A stretch of DNA of 64,000 nucleotides from Terrisporobacter glycolicus ATCC 14880 = DSM 1288 (lineage in GTDB: Bacteria; Bacillota; Clostridia; Peptostreptococcales; Peptostreptococcaceae): the NCBI RefSeq assembly GCF_036812735.1, contig NZ_CP117523.1, positions 1,240,001 to 1,304,000 of the forward strand, given 5' to 3'. Both the position numbers and the translations under genes were made by a program. This document shows positions 17,067 through 25,814 of the stretch, one piece after another. How positions within the stretch are numbered: the stretch's first letter is position 1; each line of letters begins with the position of its first letter. Below the pieces are notes generated by a model that saw only the letters and a program-made list of their open reading frames with translations, was not told the DNA's origin and did no database searches.

Positions 17067-17296
17067 AAAATATATTATAAAAAGGGGTTTATTAGGGAAT
17101 ATATTTTGTTTGGGGAGTAATCAGTTATTGGGGAAATAACTGTATATTCATAATAACAAAATTCGACAAAATATGCAAGCATTTAAAAAAAATAATCTTT
17201 TTTATGAGAATTAATAATATGTTTTAGTTAAGAAATAGATGTTTAGAAATATATTTCTAAATATTGGTTAAAATACTTTTAATAAGGAGGAGTATC

Positions 17297-17773
17297 ATGA
17301 AAAAACAACTAATAATTTACATATTTATACTAATAGTAGTATATACCTTTAATAATGTATCTTACTCTATTAATAAAAATAATCAATTTCAAAATTCATT
17401 ATATGTAAATAATATTAATGATAAAGATATTAAAATAGAAATTACAAATGTGGAAACAATAAATAGTGCAATTAGTTTAGACGAAGTTTATGAATCTTAT
17501 TCTATTATTACTATGAATATAAGTAATACTGGACTAGATATTGTAGAATTATCTAATATAAATTATTCTGTTTATCAAGATAATAAAAAATTACAAACAT
17601 TTATACAAAGCCAAAATAAATATTTGGGGTTCGTAGGTACATTAGATAGTGGAGAACAAAAAAAAGTAAAAATAGGAGTAGTATTAGAGGAAAAAAATAT
17701 GCCTCTTAAGCTGGTTTTAGAAAATCTAAGTGATAGTAACAAAGAAAAAATTATAAAAGTAATAAATATTTAA
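17297..17773 (+). CDS. Exported protein with a DUF4352-like domain
   Basis: A 158-residue protein with an N-terminal hydrophobic signal or anchor (about 4-22) followed by an Ig-like beta domain: KIEITNVETINS, SIITMNISNTGLDIVELSN, then a GTLDSGEQKKVKIGVVLEE strand pair. This order resembles DUF4352-type extracellular domains. ATG 17297 follows AAGGAGGAG; an in-frame TTG at 17264 has no ribosome binding site. There is no lipobox Cys. Function unknown, probably at the outer face of the membrane. Confidence 0.7.
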   Translation: MKKQLIIYIFILIVVYTFNNVSYSINKNNQFQNSLYVNNINDKDIKIEITNVETINSAISLDEVYESYSIITMNISNTGLDIVELSNINYSVYQDNKKLQTFIQSQNKYLGFVGTLDSGEQKKVKIGVVLEEKNMPLKLVLENLSDSNKEKIIKVINI

Positions 17774-17859
17774 TATATTAATAGTAAAAAGAATGAATAA
17801 TATTTTAAATATTTATTTTTTTCAACATATTAATCATTTATACCTTACATTTGACACAG

Positions 17860-17871
17860 TGTAATATTACA
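17860..17871. repeat. 12-bp perfect palindrome upstream of the GT51 promoter
   Basis: TGTAATATTACA, ending 11 bp before the -35 element of the promoter at 17882. It is a candidate operator. Confidence 0.4.
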
Positions 17872-17881
17872 ATTTTGTACT

Positions 17882-17910
17882 TTGATTTATTTTAATTTAC
17901 AATGTATAAT
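17882..17910 (+). promoter_or_regulatory. Sigma-A promoter of the GT51 gene
   Basis: TTGATT, 17-bp spacer, TATAAT. Predicted start near 17917, a short leader of about 19 nt. Confidence 0.65.
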
Positions 17911-17935
17911 TAATTTAACGAGTAAGGAGGTATAT

Positions 17936-18838
17936 ATGAGCTATTACGATAGTAGTGATAATAAAATAAGACGAAAAAAAATTAGTTCTAATAATTCAAA
18001 TAAAAGTAATCACAATGCAGTTAGTATTAAAAATAAACAAGAGATCAATAGAGTTAATAGAAAAGAAATAGATGAAAATTTTGAATTAGAGAAAGAATTA
18101 TTTTATAAAAAAAGAGATAAAAAAAGACGTAAAAGAAATAGTCTTATAAAAAAATGTTTAACTGTTTTGTTAATACTAACATTTATAGGAAGTATATTTG
18201 CCTCTGTATTAGTAGCTGTATCACTAAAGGGAACTCCCGATGTGACTAAAGATTTAATTTACAATAGTTATGTATCTAAAAATGTAGTTCCAGTAAATGA
18301 AATACCAAATAACTTAAAGTATGCTATTGTTTCAACAGAAGACAAAAGATTTTATAAACATAAAGGTGTTGATTTCAGGTCCTTAACTAGATCTGTTGTT
18401 AATAATATTTTATCGGATTCAACACAAGGTGGAAGTACTATTGATATGCAAGTATCAAAAAACTTACTGACTAGTGAAGAAAGAACTATGAAGCGTAAAA
18501 TTAGAGACATGTATAATGCTATGCAAATGAATAAAATAATGACAAAAGATGAAATTTTATCAGCTTATTTAAATAATATATATTTTGGAAAAGCAAGTTA
18601 TGGTGTGGCAGATGCAGCAAAAGCTTATTTTGGAAAAGATGTCAGAGATTTAAACCTGAGTGAATGTGCTATGTTAGCAGGGATTACAAATAATCCAGCA
18701 AAATATATGCAACATGATGAGGCAAAAATAAGACAAAAAGTGGTGTTGAAACATATGTATGATCAGGGCTATATAAGTGAAGATGAATATAAAGAAGCTC
18801 TTAATGATCCAACACCTTTTAAATCTGAAATTGCATAA
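17936..18838 (+). CDS. Monofunctional peptidoglycan transglycosylase (GT51)
   Basis: Polymerises lipid II into glycan strands at the outer membrane face. Its 300 residues comprise a long basic cytosolic N-terminus (about 1-75), one membrane helix (about 78-102) and a GT51 domain (about 105-285). The catalytic Glu is in STEDKRFYKHKGVD. The second block reads QGGSTIDMQVSKNLL (Asp-Met where most have Thr-Gln), followed by KIRDMYNAMQMNK, YLNNIYFGKASYGV and LAGITNNP. No transpeptidase domain follows. ATG 17936 is behind AAGGAGG; the upstream TTG at 17882 is part of the promoter. Confidence 0.92.
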   Translation: MSYYDSSDNKIRRKKISSNNSNKSNHNAVSIKNKQEINRVNRKEIDENFELEKELFYKKRDKKRRKRNSLIKKCLTVLLILTFIGSIFASVLVAVSLKGTPDVTKDLIYNSYVSKNVVPVNEIPNNLKYAIVSTEDKRFYKHKGVDFRSLTRSVVNNILSDSTQGGSTIDMQVSKNLLTSEERTMKRKIRDMYNAMQMNKIMTKDEILSAYLNNIYFGKASYGVADAAKAYFGKDVRDLNLSECAMLAGITNNPAKYMQHDEAKIRQKVVLKHMYDQGYISEDEYKEALNDPTPFKSEIA

Positions 18839-18846
18839 ATAATTAA

Positions 18847-18878
18847 AATGTCAATAAGTAAAACTTATTGGCATTTTT
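18847..18878 (+). terminator. Intrinsic terminator after GT51 gene
   Basis: AATGTCAATAAGT pairs with ACTTATTGGCATT (one G-U) around AAA, followed by T6. Confidence 0.88.
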
Positions 18879-18963
18879 TAGTGTATAGTCTTGATATTTA
18901 ATTATTTCATATTATAATAAGATTAATGCTATTTGAAGTTTATAAAATAAAAGAGGTGAATAA

Positions 18964-19380
18964 ATGTTTAAATTTAACTATGATGAAAAAGAATACATAT
19001 TAAATGATGAAAATTTTGATGAATTAATCAACGATGATGATAAACCAGTTAAAGATATCGATAAGGATATGATTATAGAATTGATAAATAACTCTCTAGA
19101 AGAAATAATATTTGATGAAGAGTTTTATATAGAGGCATGTCCAAAGTGTTTAAAAGGAATAAAAGAAAAAGAAAAATTTTTCCCATTTTTAGAATATCAT
19201 TTTTATATTTACACTAAGGAAGGGAAATATGTTATAAGCACTATAGACAAAGATTATAAAGGAAAATCATTCAATAAGCTATCTAGATTAAATCTTGTAG
19301 ATGATAGTTATATAGTGAGTATAATAATATGCAAACATTGTAATGATTACATAATACAAATGGAGAATTGTGAAGTGTAA
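18964..19380 (+). CDS. Small protein with two CxxC pairs, unknown function
   Basis: A 138-residue acidic cytosolic protein. CPKC (about 60-63) and CKHC (about 126-129) would form a zinc ribbon-like knuckle pair. It may belong to a clostridial domain-of-unknown-function family (DUF3785-like), but I am not sure. AGAGGTGA precedes ATG 18964. It is a single gene between two terminators. Confidence 0.72.
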   Translation: MFKFNYDEKEYILNDENFDELINDDDKPVKDIDKDMIIELINNSLEEIIFDEEFYIEACPKCLKGIKEKEKFFPFLEYHFYIYTKEGKYVISTIDKDYKGKSFNKLSRLNLVDDSYIVSIIICKHCNDYIIQMENCEV

Positions 19381-19390
19381 TAAAGCATGT

Positions 19391-19423
19391 AAAAAAGACA
19401 TATCTTTTGATATGTCTTTTTTA
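19391..19423 (+). terminator. Intrinsic terminator
   Basis: AAAAAAGACATATC and GATATGTCTTTTTT around TTTT. Confidence 0.92.
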
Positions 19424-19515
19424 TTAAGTAAATTTTTATATTTAATTTTTAGATTAGATTACTATTTTTTATATTTATTTGTTATGATTAATTTGAGGGG
19501 GGAGTGAATAATATC

Positions 19516-20202
19516 ATGAATAAAATAATTAGAGTTACAGCTAGGTTATTTTTAGGATTTATAATATATGGTTTAGCTATAGTGGTAATGATACATGCAA
19601 ATATTGGGCTAAGTCCATGGGATGTGCTACATCAAGGAATTTCTTTAAAAACTGGCCTGACTATGGGGCAAATATCCATAGGAGTAGGTATTATAATTAT
19701 AATAATTGATGCGTTTATGGGTGAAGGAATTGGATTCGCTACTTTAGGAAATGTATTTCTTATAGGTACTTTTTTAGATATATTTGAAGGTTTTAATATA
19801 ATTCCTTATGCAAATAATTTATTTACAGGCATTCTTATGATGTTAATAGGAATAGTTTTAGCTGCCATAGCCACTGTACTATATTTAAAACCAGCTCTTG
19901 GTAGTGGCCCTAGAGATGGTTTAATGTTAGCCATAAATAAACGATCATCAAAATCTGTAGGAAGAATAAGAACGATTATAGAGTTAACAGCTTTGACAGT
20001 AGGTTGGCTTTTAGGAGGAAGTGTTGGAATTGGTACAATAATAAGTGGATTTGGATTGGGATATGCTATACAAATTGCTTTTAAAATAAGTCATATTGAT
20101 TCTAAATCACTAACTCATGAAAGTATTATTGAAAGTATAAAATCTTTGAAAAATAAAAATAATATTCAAGTTGAAACTTGCATGGAAGCTGATGAAGAAT
20201 AA
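19516..20202 (+). CDS. YczE/YitT-family integral membrane protein
   Basis: A 228-residue protein with five or six predicted membrane helices. Family-like conserved segments are HANIGLSPWDVLHQGI after helix 1, GFATLGNVFLIGTF, and LKPALGSGPRDGLMLAI on an inner loop. The last ~35 residues are polar. The start is uncertain: ATG 19516 is preferred over GTG 19504, because the GTG lies inside the GGGGGGAG ribosome binding site. The transported or sensed molecule is unknown for this family. Confidence 0.82.
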   Translation: MNKIIRVTARLFLGFIIYGLAIVVMIHANIGLSPWDVLHQGISLKTGLTMGQISIGVGIIIIIIDAFMGEGIGFATLGNVFLIGTFLDIFEGFNIIPYANNLFTGILMMLIGIVLAAIATVLYLKPALGSGPRDGLMLAINKRSSKSVGRIRTIIELTALTVGWLLGGSVGIGTIISGFGLGYAIQIAFKISHIDSKSLTHESIIESIKSLKNKNNIQVETCMEADEE

Positions 20203-20204
20203 AA

Positions 20205-20235
20205 AGAGAAGCTACAATTAGGTAGCTTCTTTTTA
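20205..20235 (+). terminator. Intrinsic terminator
   Basis: AGAAGCTAC and GTAGCTTCT around a 6-nt loop with a short T-tract. Confidence 0.82.
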
Positions 20236-20259
20236 CTTTAATATTTTTATATTAAATAT

Positions 20260-20574
20260 TTATTTTTCAACAAATGTATTACAACTAGCATTACCGCTGT
20301 TTATTTTTATTTTTTTTGCTGTGCAATACTTATTATCGTTGTAGGAACATTTTATTGCATCGCATTTTATATTTTGTATAGTAGTAGGATCTAACTTATT
20401 CTCACCGTAAATCGAACTAGTAAACTGCTGATAGTCCTTTTCTTTAAAAGTTGAACAGTAAGTGTCATCAATATCATCTGCAAGAAAACCATCAATGCTT
20501 ATTCTTCCAGCATAACAATGATTATCATTGTTATGTATACATCTAGTTGCATCACATCTTAAACTAGTATCCAA
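20260..20574 (-). CDS. Tandem DUF1540 cysteine-rich protein
   Basis: A 104-residue protein made of two copies of a small cysteine motif (DUF1540 pattern). Copy one is LRCDATRCIHNNDNHCYAG with DTYCSTF. Copy two is IKCDAIKCSYNDNKYCTAK with ASCNTF. Four Cys per copy suggest metal binding. The start is TTG 20574, six bases after AAGGAGGT. Family function is unknown. It lies head-to-tail behind another Cys-rich minus-strand gene. Confidence 0.85.
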   Translation of the reverse strand: MDTSLRCDATRCIHNNDNHCYAGRISIDGFLADDIDDTYCSTFKEKDYQQFTSSIYGENKLDPTTIQNIKCDAIKCSYNDNKYCTAKKIKINSGNASCNTFVEK

Positions 20575-20637
20575 TTTTAGACCTCCTTAACAAACTATAT
20601 TAAAGATAATATATGTAAGTTGTATTATTTTATACAA

Positions 20638-21075
20638 TTACTTTTTATTACCTGGAAAACATTTGTCACATAAAACAACTACATCTTCATCTGTTTCTCG
20701 GCCTAATTTTTTATTTATGTGATATACATCTACATTTTCTATACTATTGCAAATAGAGCAGGTATTGTTGTGTTTTTTTAGTATATTCTCTTTAAACAAT
20801 TGCCAATATAATGAGTTAAGATAATCTTCGTATTTTATTCTAAGACTAGTTTCTAAAAAGTCTAAATATAAATAATCTAAATCACAAGTTGTTAAATTAG
20901 TGTTTTCCTGATCAAAAAACTGACAACAGTCTGTTGGTCTTGGGATTTTATTATTAATAACACATTTTATATAATATCTAAAGTTTTCATCAGGACCTTC
21001 TAAGCTTAAATGAGAGCAAAAAGTACAACAGTTTTTTGGCAATTTATCCTCTAAAATTTTATTTTCCTTTTTCAT
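20638..21075 (-). CDS. Cysteine-rich protein with an HNH-like zinc-binding C-terminus
   Basis: A 145-residue protein. The N-terminal half carries CCTFCSH, IKCVIN and DCCQFF cysteine groups. The C-terminal third reads CSICNS, VDVYHINKKLG and VVVLCDKC, which is the zinc-knuckle layout of HNH nucleases (CxxC...H...CxxC). Whether a nuclease active site is complete is unclear, since only one catalytic-type His is evident. GGAGGG precedes ATG 21075. It probably forms an operon with the DUF1540 gene downstream. Confidence 0.7.
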   Translation of the reverse strand: MKKENKILEDKLPKNCCTFCSHLSLEGPDENFRYYIKCVINNKIPRPTDCCQFFDQENTNLTTCDLDYLYLDFLETSLRIKYEDYLNSLYWQLFKENILKKHNNTCSICNSIENVDVYHINKKLGRETDEDVVVLCDKCFPGNKK

Positions 21076-21236
21076 AATATCCCTCCAATTTTCTAAAGGA
21101 GTAAATTTTTATATATAATACATATTAAATTTTTTTTTATATTATTACAAAATGAAAAACAAAAATATTTAACAATAAAGGATTTTAAAAAATAAAAATC
21201 AATATATATATTAAATACTTAAATTAAGGTGATACT

Positions 21237-22436
21237 ATGCGAATATATGATTTTGATAAAAATAGGAAAATAATAAATATAGAATTAGAAGAAAGACTTA
21301 TGAAAAGCAATGAAAAAATGAATATAAAAAAATTAAGTTATAGGAGTGATAATAAATATAATGTAAGTGAAATATATGGTGATAATAAAGAAATTCTAAA
21401 TATTGATGAAGTAAAGCATCCGTTTACTCATATAGAAAACAAAACTATAGGAACAAAAAGCCTTGACTCTAAACATATATATAAAAGCATATCTAATAGA
21501 AATATAGACTATAATAAATTTGTATCATGTAATTTTAATAATATTAAATTCGAAAACTGCACTTTTTTTGGAAGTGAATTTAAAAATTGCATATTTTATA
21601 ATGTGGATTTTTGTCATTGTAACTTTGAAGATGAAGGAAAAATAGCAGTATATTTTAAAGATAGTTGTGAATTTAAAAGTTGTAATTTTTATACAACTAA
21701 TATGAAAAATACTGTTTTTGAATTTACTAAATTTACAGAAGTTAAATTTTCTTTAAGTAGTCTTAGAAATAGTATTTTCAACAAATGCTTTATTGAAAAT
21801 ATAATTTTTTCTGATTGTGATTTAAAATCTATGAAAACAATAAGAACTGATATAAATATACTGACTTTTGAAGATGAATTTACAAGCAAGGTAGATGAAA
21901 ACACATTTATTGATTTATTAAAATTAAACAAAAAGGATAAAAGTTCTTATTATAATATATTTAAAGCATATAAGAGCATATCAGGAGTATTTGAAAAAAA
22001 CAGATTATTTAATTATTCTGGAGAATATTACTACCTTGCTAAATGTGCAGAAAGAAAATATTTAAAAGGACTGGAAAGACTAAAATCAAATATTTTTTAC
22101 TATACTTGTGGATATGGTGAAAGACCAACATTTGCCCTTATATCATCCTTAGAAATTGTGTTGATATTTTCTATAATATATATGTTTTCCGGCCTTTGCG
22201 TTAATGAAAGAATAATTCATTATAATTTAAATATATTATCTTATTTACCAAGGAAACTAATGTATATGGATCTCATAGATTGTTTTTACTTTAGTTTAGT
22301 TACATTTACAACAGTGGGATACGGAGATATATTTCCCATAGGATATAGTGTGCTATTTTCATGTGTGGAAATGTTATTAGGAGTGACTATGGTTGGAGTT
22401 TGGACAGCTACTTTAGCTAGAAAAATCACTAGATAA
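21237..22436 (+). CDS. Pentapeptide-repeat protein fused to a two-helix potassium channel
   Basis: A 399-residue fusion. After a polar N-terminus, residues about 95-205 form pentapeptide repeats with a Phe/Leu-centred pattern (CNFNNIKFENCTFFGSEF and following). A linker follows, then an ion channel module (about 295-398): membrane helix, pore loop with the K+ selectivity filter TTVGYGD, and a second helix. The repeats would be cytosolic and could sense or tether. The start is ATG 21237 behind AAGGTGAT. The next gene begins 70 bases later. Channel function is inferred from the filter. Confidence 0.9.
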   Translation: MRIYDFDKNRKIINIELEERLMKSNEKMNIKKLSYRSDNKYNVSEIYGDNKEILNIDEVKHPFTHIENKTIGTKSLDSKHIYKSISNRNIDYNKFVSCNFNNIKFENCTFFGSEFKNCIFYNVDFCHCNFEDEGKIAVYFKDSCEFKSCNFYTTNMKNTVFEFTKFTEVKFSLSSLRNSIFNKCFIENIIFSDCDLKSMKTIRTDINILTFEDEFTSKVDENTFIDLLKLNKKDKSSYYNIFKAYKSISGVFEKNRLFNYSGEYYYLAKCAERKYLKGLERLKSNIFYYTCGYGERPTFALISSLEIVLIFSIIYMFSGLCVNERIIHYNLNILSYLPRKLMYMDLIDCFYFSLVTFTTVGYGDIFPIGYSVLFSCVEMLLGVTMVGVWTATLARKITR

Positions 22437-22506
22437 AGGTGTAATAATTGGCAAAGTAACCTTGTATGTGATAAATTGTATTTATTATAAAATTTAGGAG
22501 GTAAAA

Positions 22507-24198
22507 ATGAAATTTCAAGATTACAAATATGAAAGACCTAATTATGAAGAAATAAAAAAATCATTTTTAGATTTAGTAAATAAAATGAAATCTGCGGAAG
22601 ACTACAAAGAGCAATATGGATATATAATGGACTTAAACAATATTAGAAAACACATTGAAACTATGTCTATTATAGCCTCAATAAGAAATAGTATAAATAC
22701 GGCAGATGAGTTTTATGAAAAGGAGACAAGTTATTGGGATGAATACGGTCCACTATATACAGAATTAAATTCAGATTTTTATAATGCTATTATTAGTTCT
22801 AAATTTAAAGAAAATATAATAAATGATTTTAGTGAACAATTTTATAAAATATGTGAATACTCTTTAAAATCTTTTTCACCAGAAATAATACCACAATTAC
22901 AAGAAGAAAATAAACTAATGTCTAGATATACAAAACTATTAGCTTCAGCAAAAATAAACTTTAATGAGGAAGAGTTAAATTTATCTGGCCTTTACAAATA
23001 TATGTTATCACAAGATAGAAAAGTTAGAGAAGAATCATCTAAAGCTTATTATAGCTACTTTGATATACATGAGGAAGAATTTGATGAAATTTATGATAAC
23101 TTAGTAAAAATAAGACATGACATAGCTGAAAAGCTAGGCTTCAGCAATTTTACAGAATTAGGTTATATAAGAATGTATAGAACAGACTACAACCCAGAAA
23201 TGGTAGTTAATTTAAGGAAACAAGTATTAGAATATATAGTGCCTCTTTGTAATAAGTTATATGAAAAACAAGCTAAAAGATTAAGTTTAGATAAATTAAC
23301 TTATATTGATGAAAATCTAGAATTTTTAGATGGAAATCCTATTATTAAAGGTGACTCAGCTTATATAATAGAAAATGGAATAAAAATGTATAATGAATTA
23401 TCAAAAGAAACAAAAGAGTTTTTTGACTTTATGTTGGAAAATAATCTTATGGATTTAGAAACTAAACATAATAAATCTGCTGGAGGTTATTGTACTTATA
23501 TTCCAAATTATAAAGCTCCATTCATTTTTTCTAATTTTAATGGAACTAGTGAAGATATGGATGTATTAACCCATGAAGCAGGACATGCATTTCAATTATT
23601 TATGTCTAGAGATATAGATATGCAAGAAATAAACTTTCCAACTTTAGATAGTTGTGAAATTCATTCTATGAGTATGGAGTTTATAACTTATCCTTGGATG
23701 AATATTTTCTTTAAAGAAGATACTAACAAATACAAGTTTGCTCACTTATGCTCAGCTATAAAATTCTTGCCTTATGGAGTTGTAGTAGATGAGTTCCAGC
23801 ATATTGTTTATGATAATCCTAATATGAGTAAGGATGAAAGAAAAGCAGTTTGGCGCAATTTAGAGAAAAAATATTTACCACATAGAGATTATGAAGAAAA
23901 TAAAATATTGGAAAAAGGATGTTGGTTCTTTAAGCAAGGACATATATTTAAAGATCCATTTTATTATGTTGACTATGTATTAGCACAAATTTGTGCATTC
24001 CAATTCCTTAAAAAAATGGAAAAAAGCAGAAAAGAGGGATGGGAAGACTATTTAAAAATTTGTAAAGTTGGCGGAACAAGGTCATTTCTGCAAATAGTTA
24101 AAACTGGGAATTTGATATCTCCTTTTGATGATAATTGTATTGAATTTATAATGAATAATTTAGAAATGAACATAGAAAAATTTGAAAAAAATTTATAA
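22507..24198 (+). CDS. pepF: Oligoendopeptidase F-type M3 metallopeptidase
   Basis: A cytosolic zinc peptidase that degrades short peptides. Its 563 residues contain the HEXXH motif as THEAGHAFQ (about 355-360), the downstream Glu ligand in DSCEIHSMSMEF, and the C-terminal substrate-binding YYVDYVLAQICAFQF. The length fits M3 peptidases of the PepF branch. AGGAGG precedes ATG 22507, and a hairpin ends the transcript. No signal peptide. Confidence 0.93.
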   Translation: MKFQDYKYERPNYEEIKKSFLDLVNKMKSAEDYKEQYGYIMDLNNIRKHIETMSIIASIRNSINTADEFYEKETSYWDEYGPLYTELNSDFYNAIISSKFKENIINDFSEQFYKICEYSLKSFSPEIIPQLQEENKLMSRYTKLLASAKINFNEEELNLSGLYKYMLSQDRKVREESSKAYYSYFDIHEEEFDEIYDNLVKIRHDIAEKLGFSNFTELGYIRMYRTDYNPEMVVNLRKQVLEYIVPLCNKLYEKQAKRLSLDKLTYIDENLEFLDGNPIIKGDSAYIIENGIKMYNELSKETKEFFDFMLENNLMDLETKHNKSAGGYCTYIPNYKAPFIFSNFNGTSEDMDVLTHEAGHAFQLFMSRDIDMQEINFPTLDSCEIHSMSMEFITYPWMNIFFKEDTNKYKFAHLCSAIKFLPYGVVVDEFQHIVYDNPNMSKDERKAVWRNLEKKYLPHRDYEENKILEKGCWFFKQGHIFKDPFYYVDYVLAQICAFQFLKKMEKSRKEGWEDYLKICKVGGTRSFLQIVKTGNLISPFDDNCIEFIMNNLEMNIEKFEKNL

Positions 24199-24200
24199 AA

Positions 24201-24243
24201 GAAAGCTAAGGATGTGTAAATTACATATTCTTAGCTTTTTTTA
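24201..24243 (+). terminator. Intrinsic terminator after pepF
   Basis: AAAGCTAAG at the base pairs with CTTAGCTTT, with an imperfect upper stem and T7. Confidence 0.85.
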
Positions 24244-24325
24244 ATATTTATATCATTATTTACAAAATATTATTTGTGATATATGGAAATTCTAAGTTTG
24301 AAGAAGTAAGTTAGGAGGATAATTT

Positions 24326-25522
24326 ATGAATATTTCAAAAAGAATACAATCAGTTCCGCCATCAACTATAATGGAATTATTAACTTTTGCAGCAAAGGCA
24401 AAAAATCAAGGTAAAAAAGTATATCATCTAAATATAGGTCAGCCAGATATAATAACACCAGAAGGTTTTTTTAAAGCTATAAGAGAATATAAAGGTGAAG
24501 TTTTAGAATATGCTTTATCAGAAGGTTTGCCTGAGCTTATAGAAGCTATAAGAAAGTATTATACAAATTACAATTTAAACTTTAAAAATGATGAGATTTT
24601 AATTACAAATGGTGGTAGTGAAGCTTTGTTATTTACCATGCTTACTATTTGTGATGAAGGTGATAATGTACTAGTTCCAGAGCCTTTTTACTCAAATTAT
24701 TTTAATTTCTCCAAATCTGTAGGAGTGAATATTAATCCAATTACTACTTTAGCTGAAAGTGGATTCCACTTACCAAATAAAGACGAAATAGTATCAAAAA
24801 TTAATGATAAAACTAAGGCCATACTATTTTCAAATCCGGGAAATCCAACGGGTGTAGTTTACACAAGAGAAGAATTAGAAATGATTGCAGATATAGCGCT
24901 TGAACATAACTTATGGATAATAGCTGATGAGGTTTACAGAGAGTTTGTTTATGATGGTGAGTACACTAGTGTAGGTACTATTGAAAGAGTAAAAGATAGT
25001 GTAATCATTGTAGACTCTGTATCAAAACGTTATAGTGCTTGTGGAGCAAGAATAGGATCATTAGCTTCTAAAAATAAGCCTTTTATGGAAGGGATACTTA
25101 AGTTATGTCAAGCTAGATTATCTGTTCCTACTTTAGAGCAATTAGGAGCAATAGAACTTTACAAGACAGATAATTCTTATTTAACAGAAGTTAATGAAGA
25201 ATATAGACAAAGAAGAGACGTACTTTACAATGAACTTATAAAAGTACCAGGTGTTATTTGTAAAAAACCAAGTGGTGCTTTTTATATAGTTGCAAAACTA
25301 CCAGTAAAAAATGCAGATGACTTTACTAAATGGTTATTAAGTGATTTTGATAAAGATGGAGAAACCGTAATGCCTTGTCCAGCAGAGGGATTTTATCAAA
25401 CATATGGTCTTGGAATTGATGAGATAAGACTGGCATATATTCTAAATACTAAGGATTTATCTAAGGCAGCCATACTTTTAAAAGAAGGTTTAGAAACATA
25501 TCTAAAGTTAGATAAAGAATAA
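24326..25522 (+). CDS. Pyridoxal-phosphate class I aminotransferase
   Basis: A 398-residue aminotransferase of the AspC/AlaT fold. Visible are LNIGQPDI near the N-terminus, the cofactor-binding TNGGSEAL, FSNPGNPTG, the Asp in IADEVYREFVYDG and the Schiff-base Lys in DSVSKRYSACGARIG. The Arg that binds the substrate carboxylate is in EIRLAYI. AGGAGG precedes ATG 24326. It is monocistronic. Substrate (aspartate, alanine or an aromatic amino acid) cannot be told by eye. Confidence 0.92.
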   Translation: MNISKRIQSVPPSTIMELLTFAAKAKNQGKKVYHLNIGQPDIITPEGFFKAIREYKGEVLEYALSEGLPELIEAIRKYYTNYNLNFKNDEILITNGGSEALLFTMLTICDEGDNVLVPEPFYSNYFNFSKSVGVNINPITTLAESGFHLPNKDEIVSKINDKTKAILFSNPGNPTGVVYTREELEMIADIALEHNLWIIADEVYREFVYDGEYTSVGTIERVKDSVIIVDSVSKRYSACGARIGSLASKNKPFMEGILKLCQARLSVPTLEQLGAIELYKTDNSYLTEVNEEYRQRRDVLYNELIKVPGVICKKPSGAFYIVAKLPVKNADDFTKWLLSDFDKDGETVMPCPAEGFYQTYGLGIDEIRLAYILNTKDLSKAAILLKEGLETYLKLDKE

Positions 25523-25541
25523 AAAAGTTTATTTTTTTATA

Positions 25542-25575
25542 AAAAACAGAGTTCAATATATGACTCTGTTTTTTA
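25542..25575 (+). terminator. Intrinsic terminator after aminotransferase
   Basis: AAAAACAGAGT and ACTCTGTTTTT around a 10-nt loop with a T-tract. Confidence 0.9.
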
Positions 25576-25703
25576 TTTAAGAACTTTGTTGTATTAAGTA
25601 TTAACAAAAATATTTAGTTGTTTACATAAAGAGAGTGAATCTTACATAATATTGAGATTTAGTAACAATCTGTAATTACCTATGTTACTATTTTGTAATA
25701 CAA

Positions 25704-25752
25704 AGTAACAAGTATGTAACTGTAATTTTTCAAGGGGTAATGATATTATAAT
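25704..25752 (+). promoter_or_regulatory. Possible WalR-type box and -10 of the Lys-rich exported protein gene
   Basis: AGTAAC-N5-TGTAAC (25704-25720) is followed at once by another TGTAAT half-site. A TATAAT at 25747-25752 lies 26 bp downstream and the -35 slot is poor. Further GTAAC/GTTAC motifs occur at about 25655-25690. The layout fits an activator-dependent envelope promoter. Confidence 0.45.
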
Positions 25753-25814
25753 AGTATAAATAAAAGATAAAATTTAAGAAATTATAAAATATATTATAGA
25801 GGAAGTGTTGAGAT

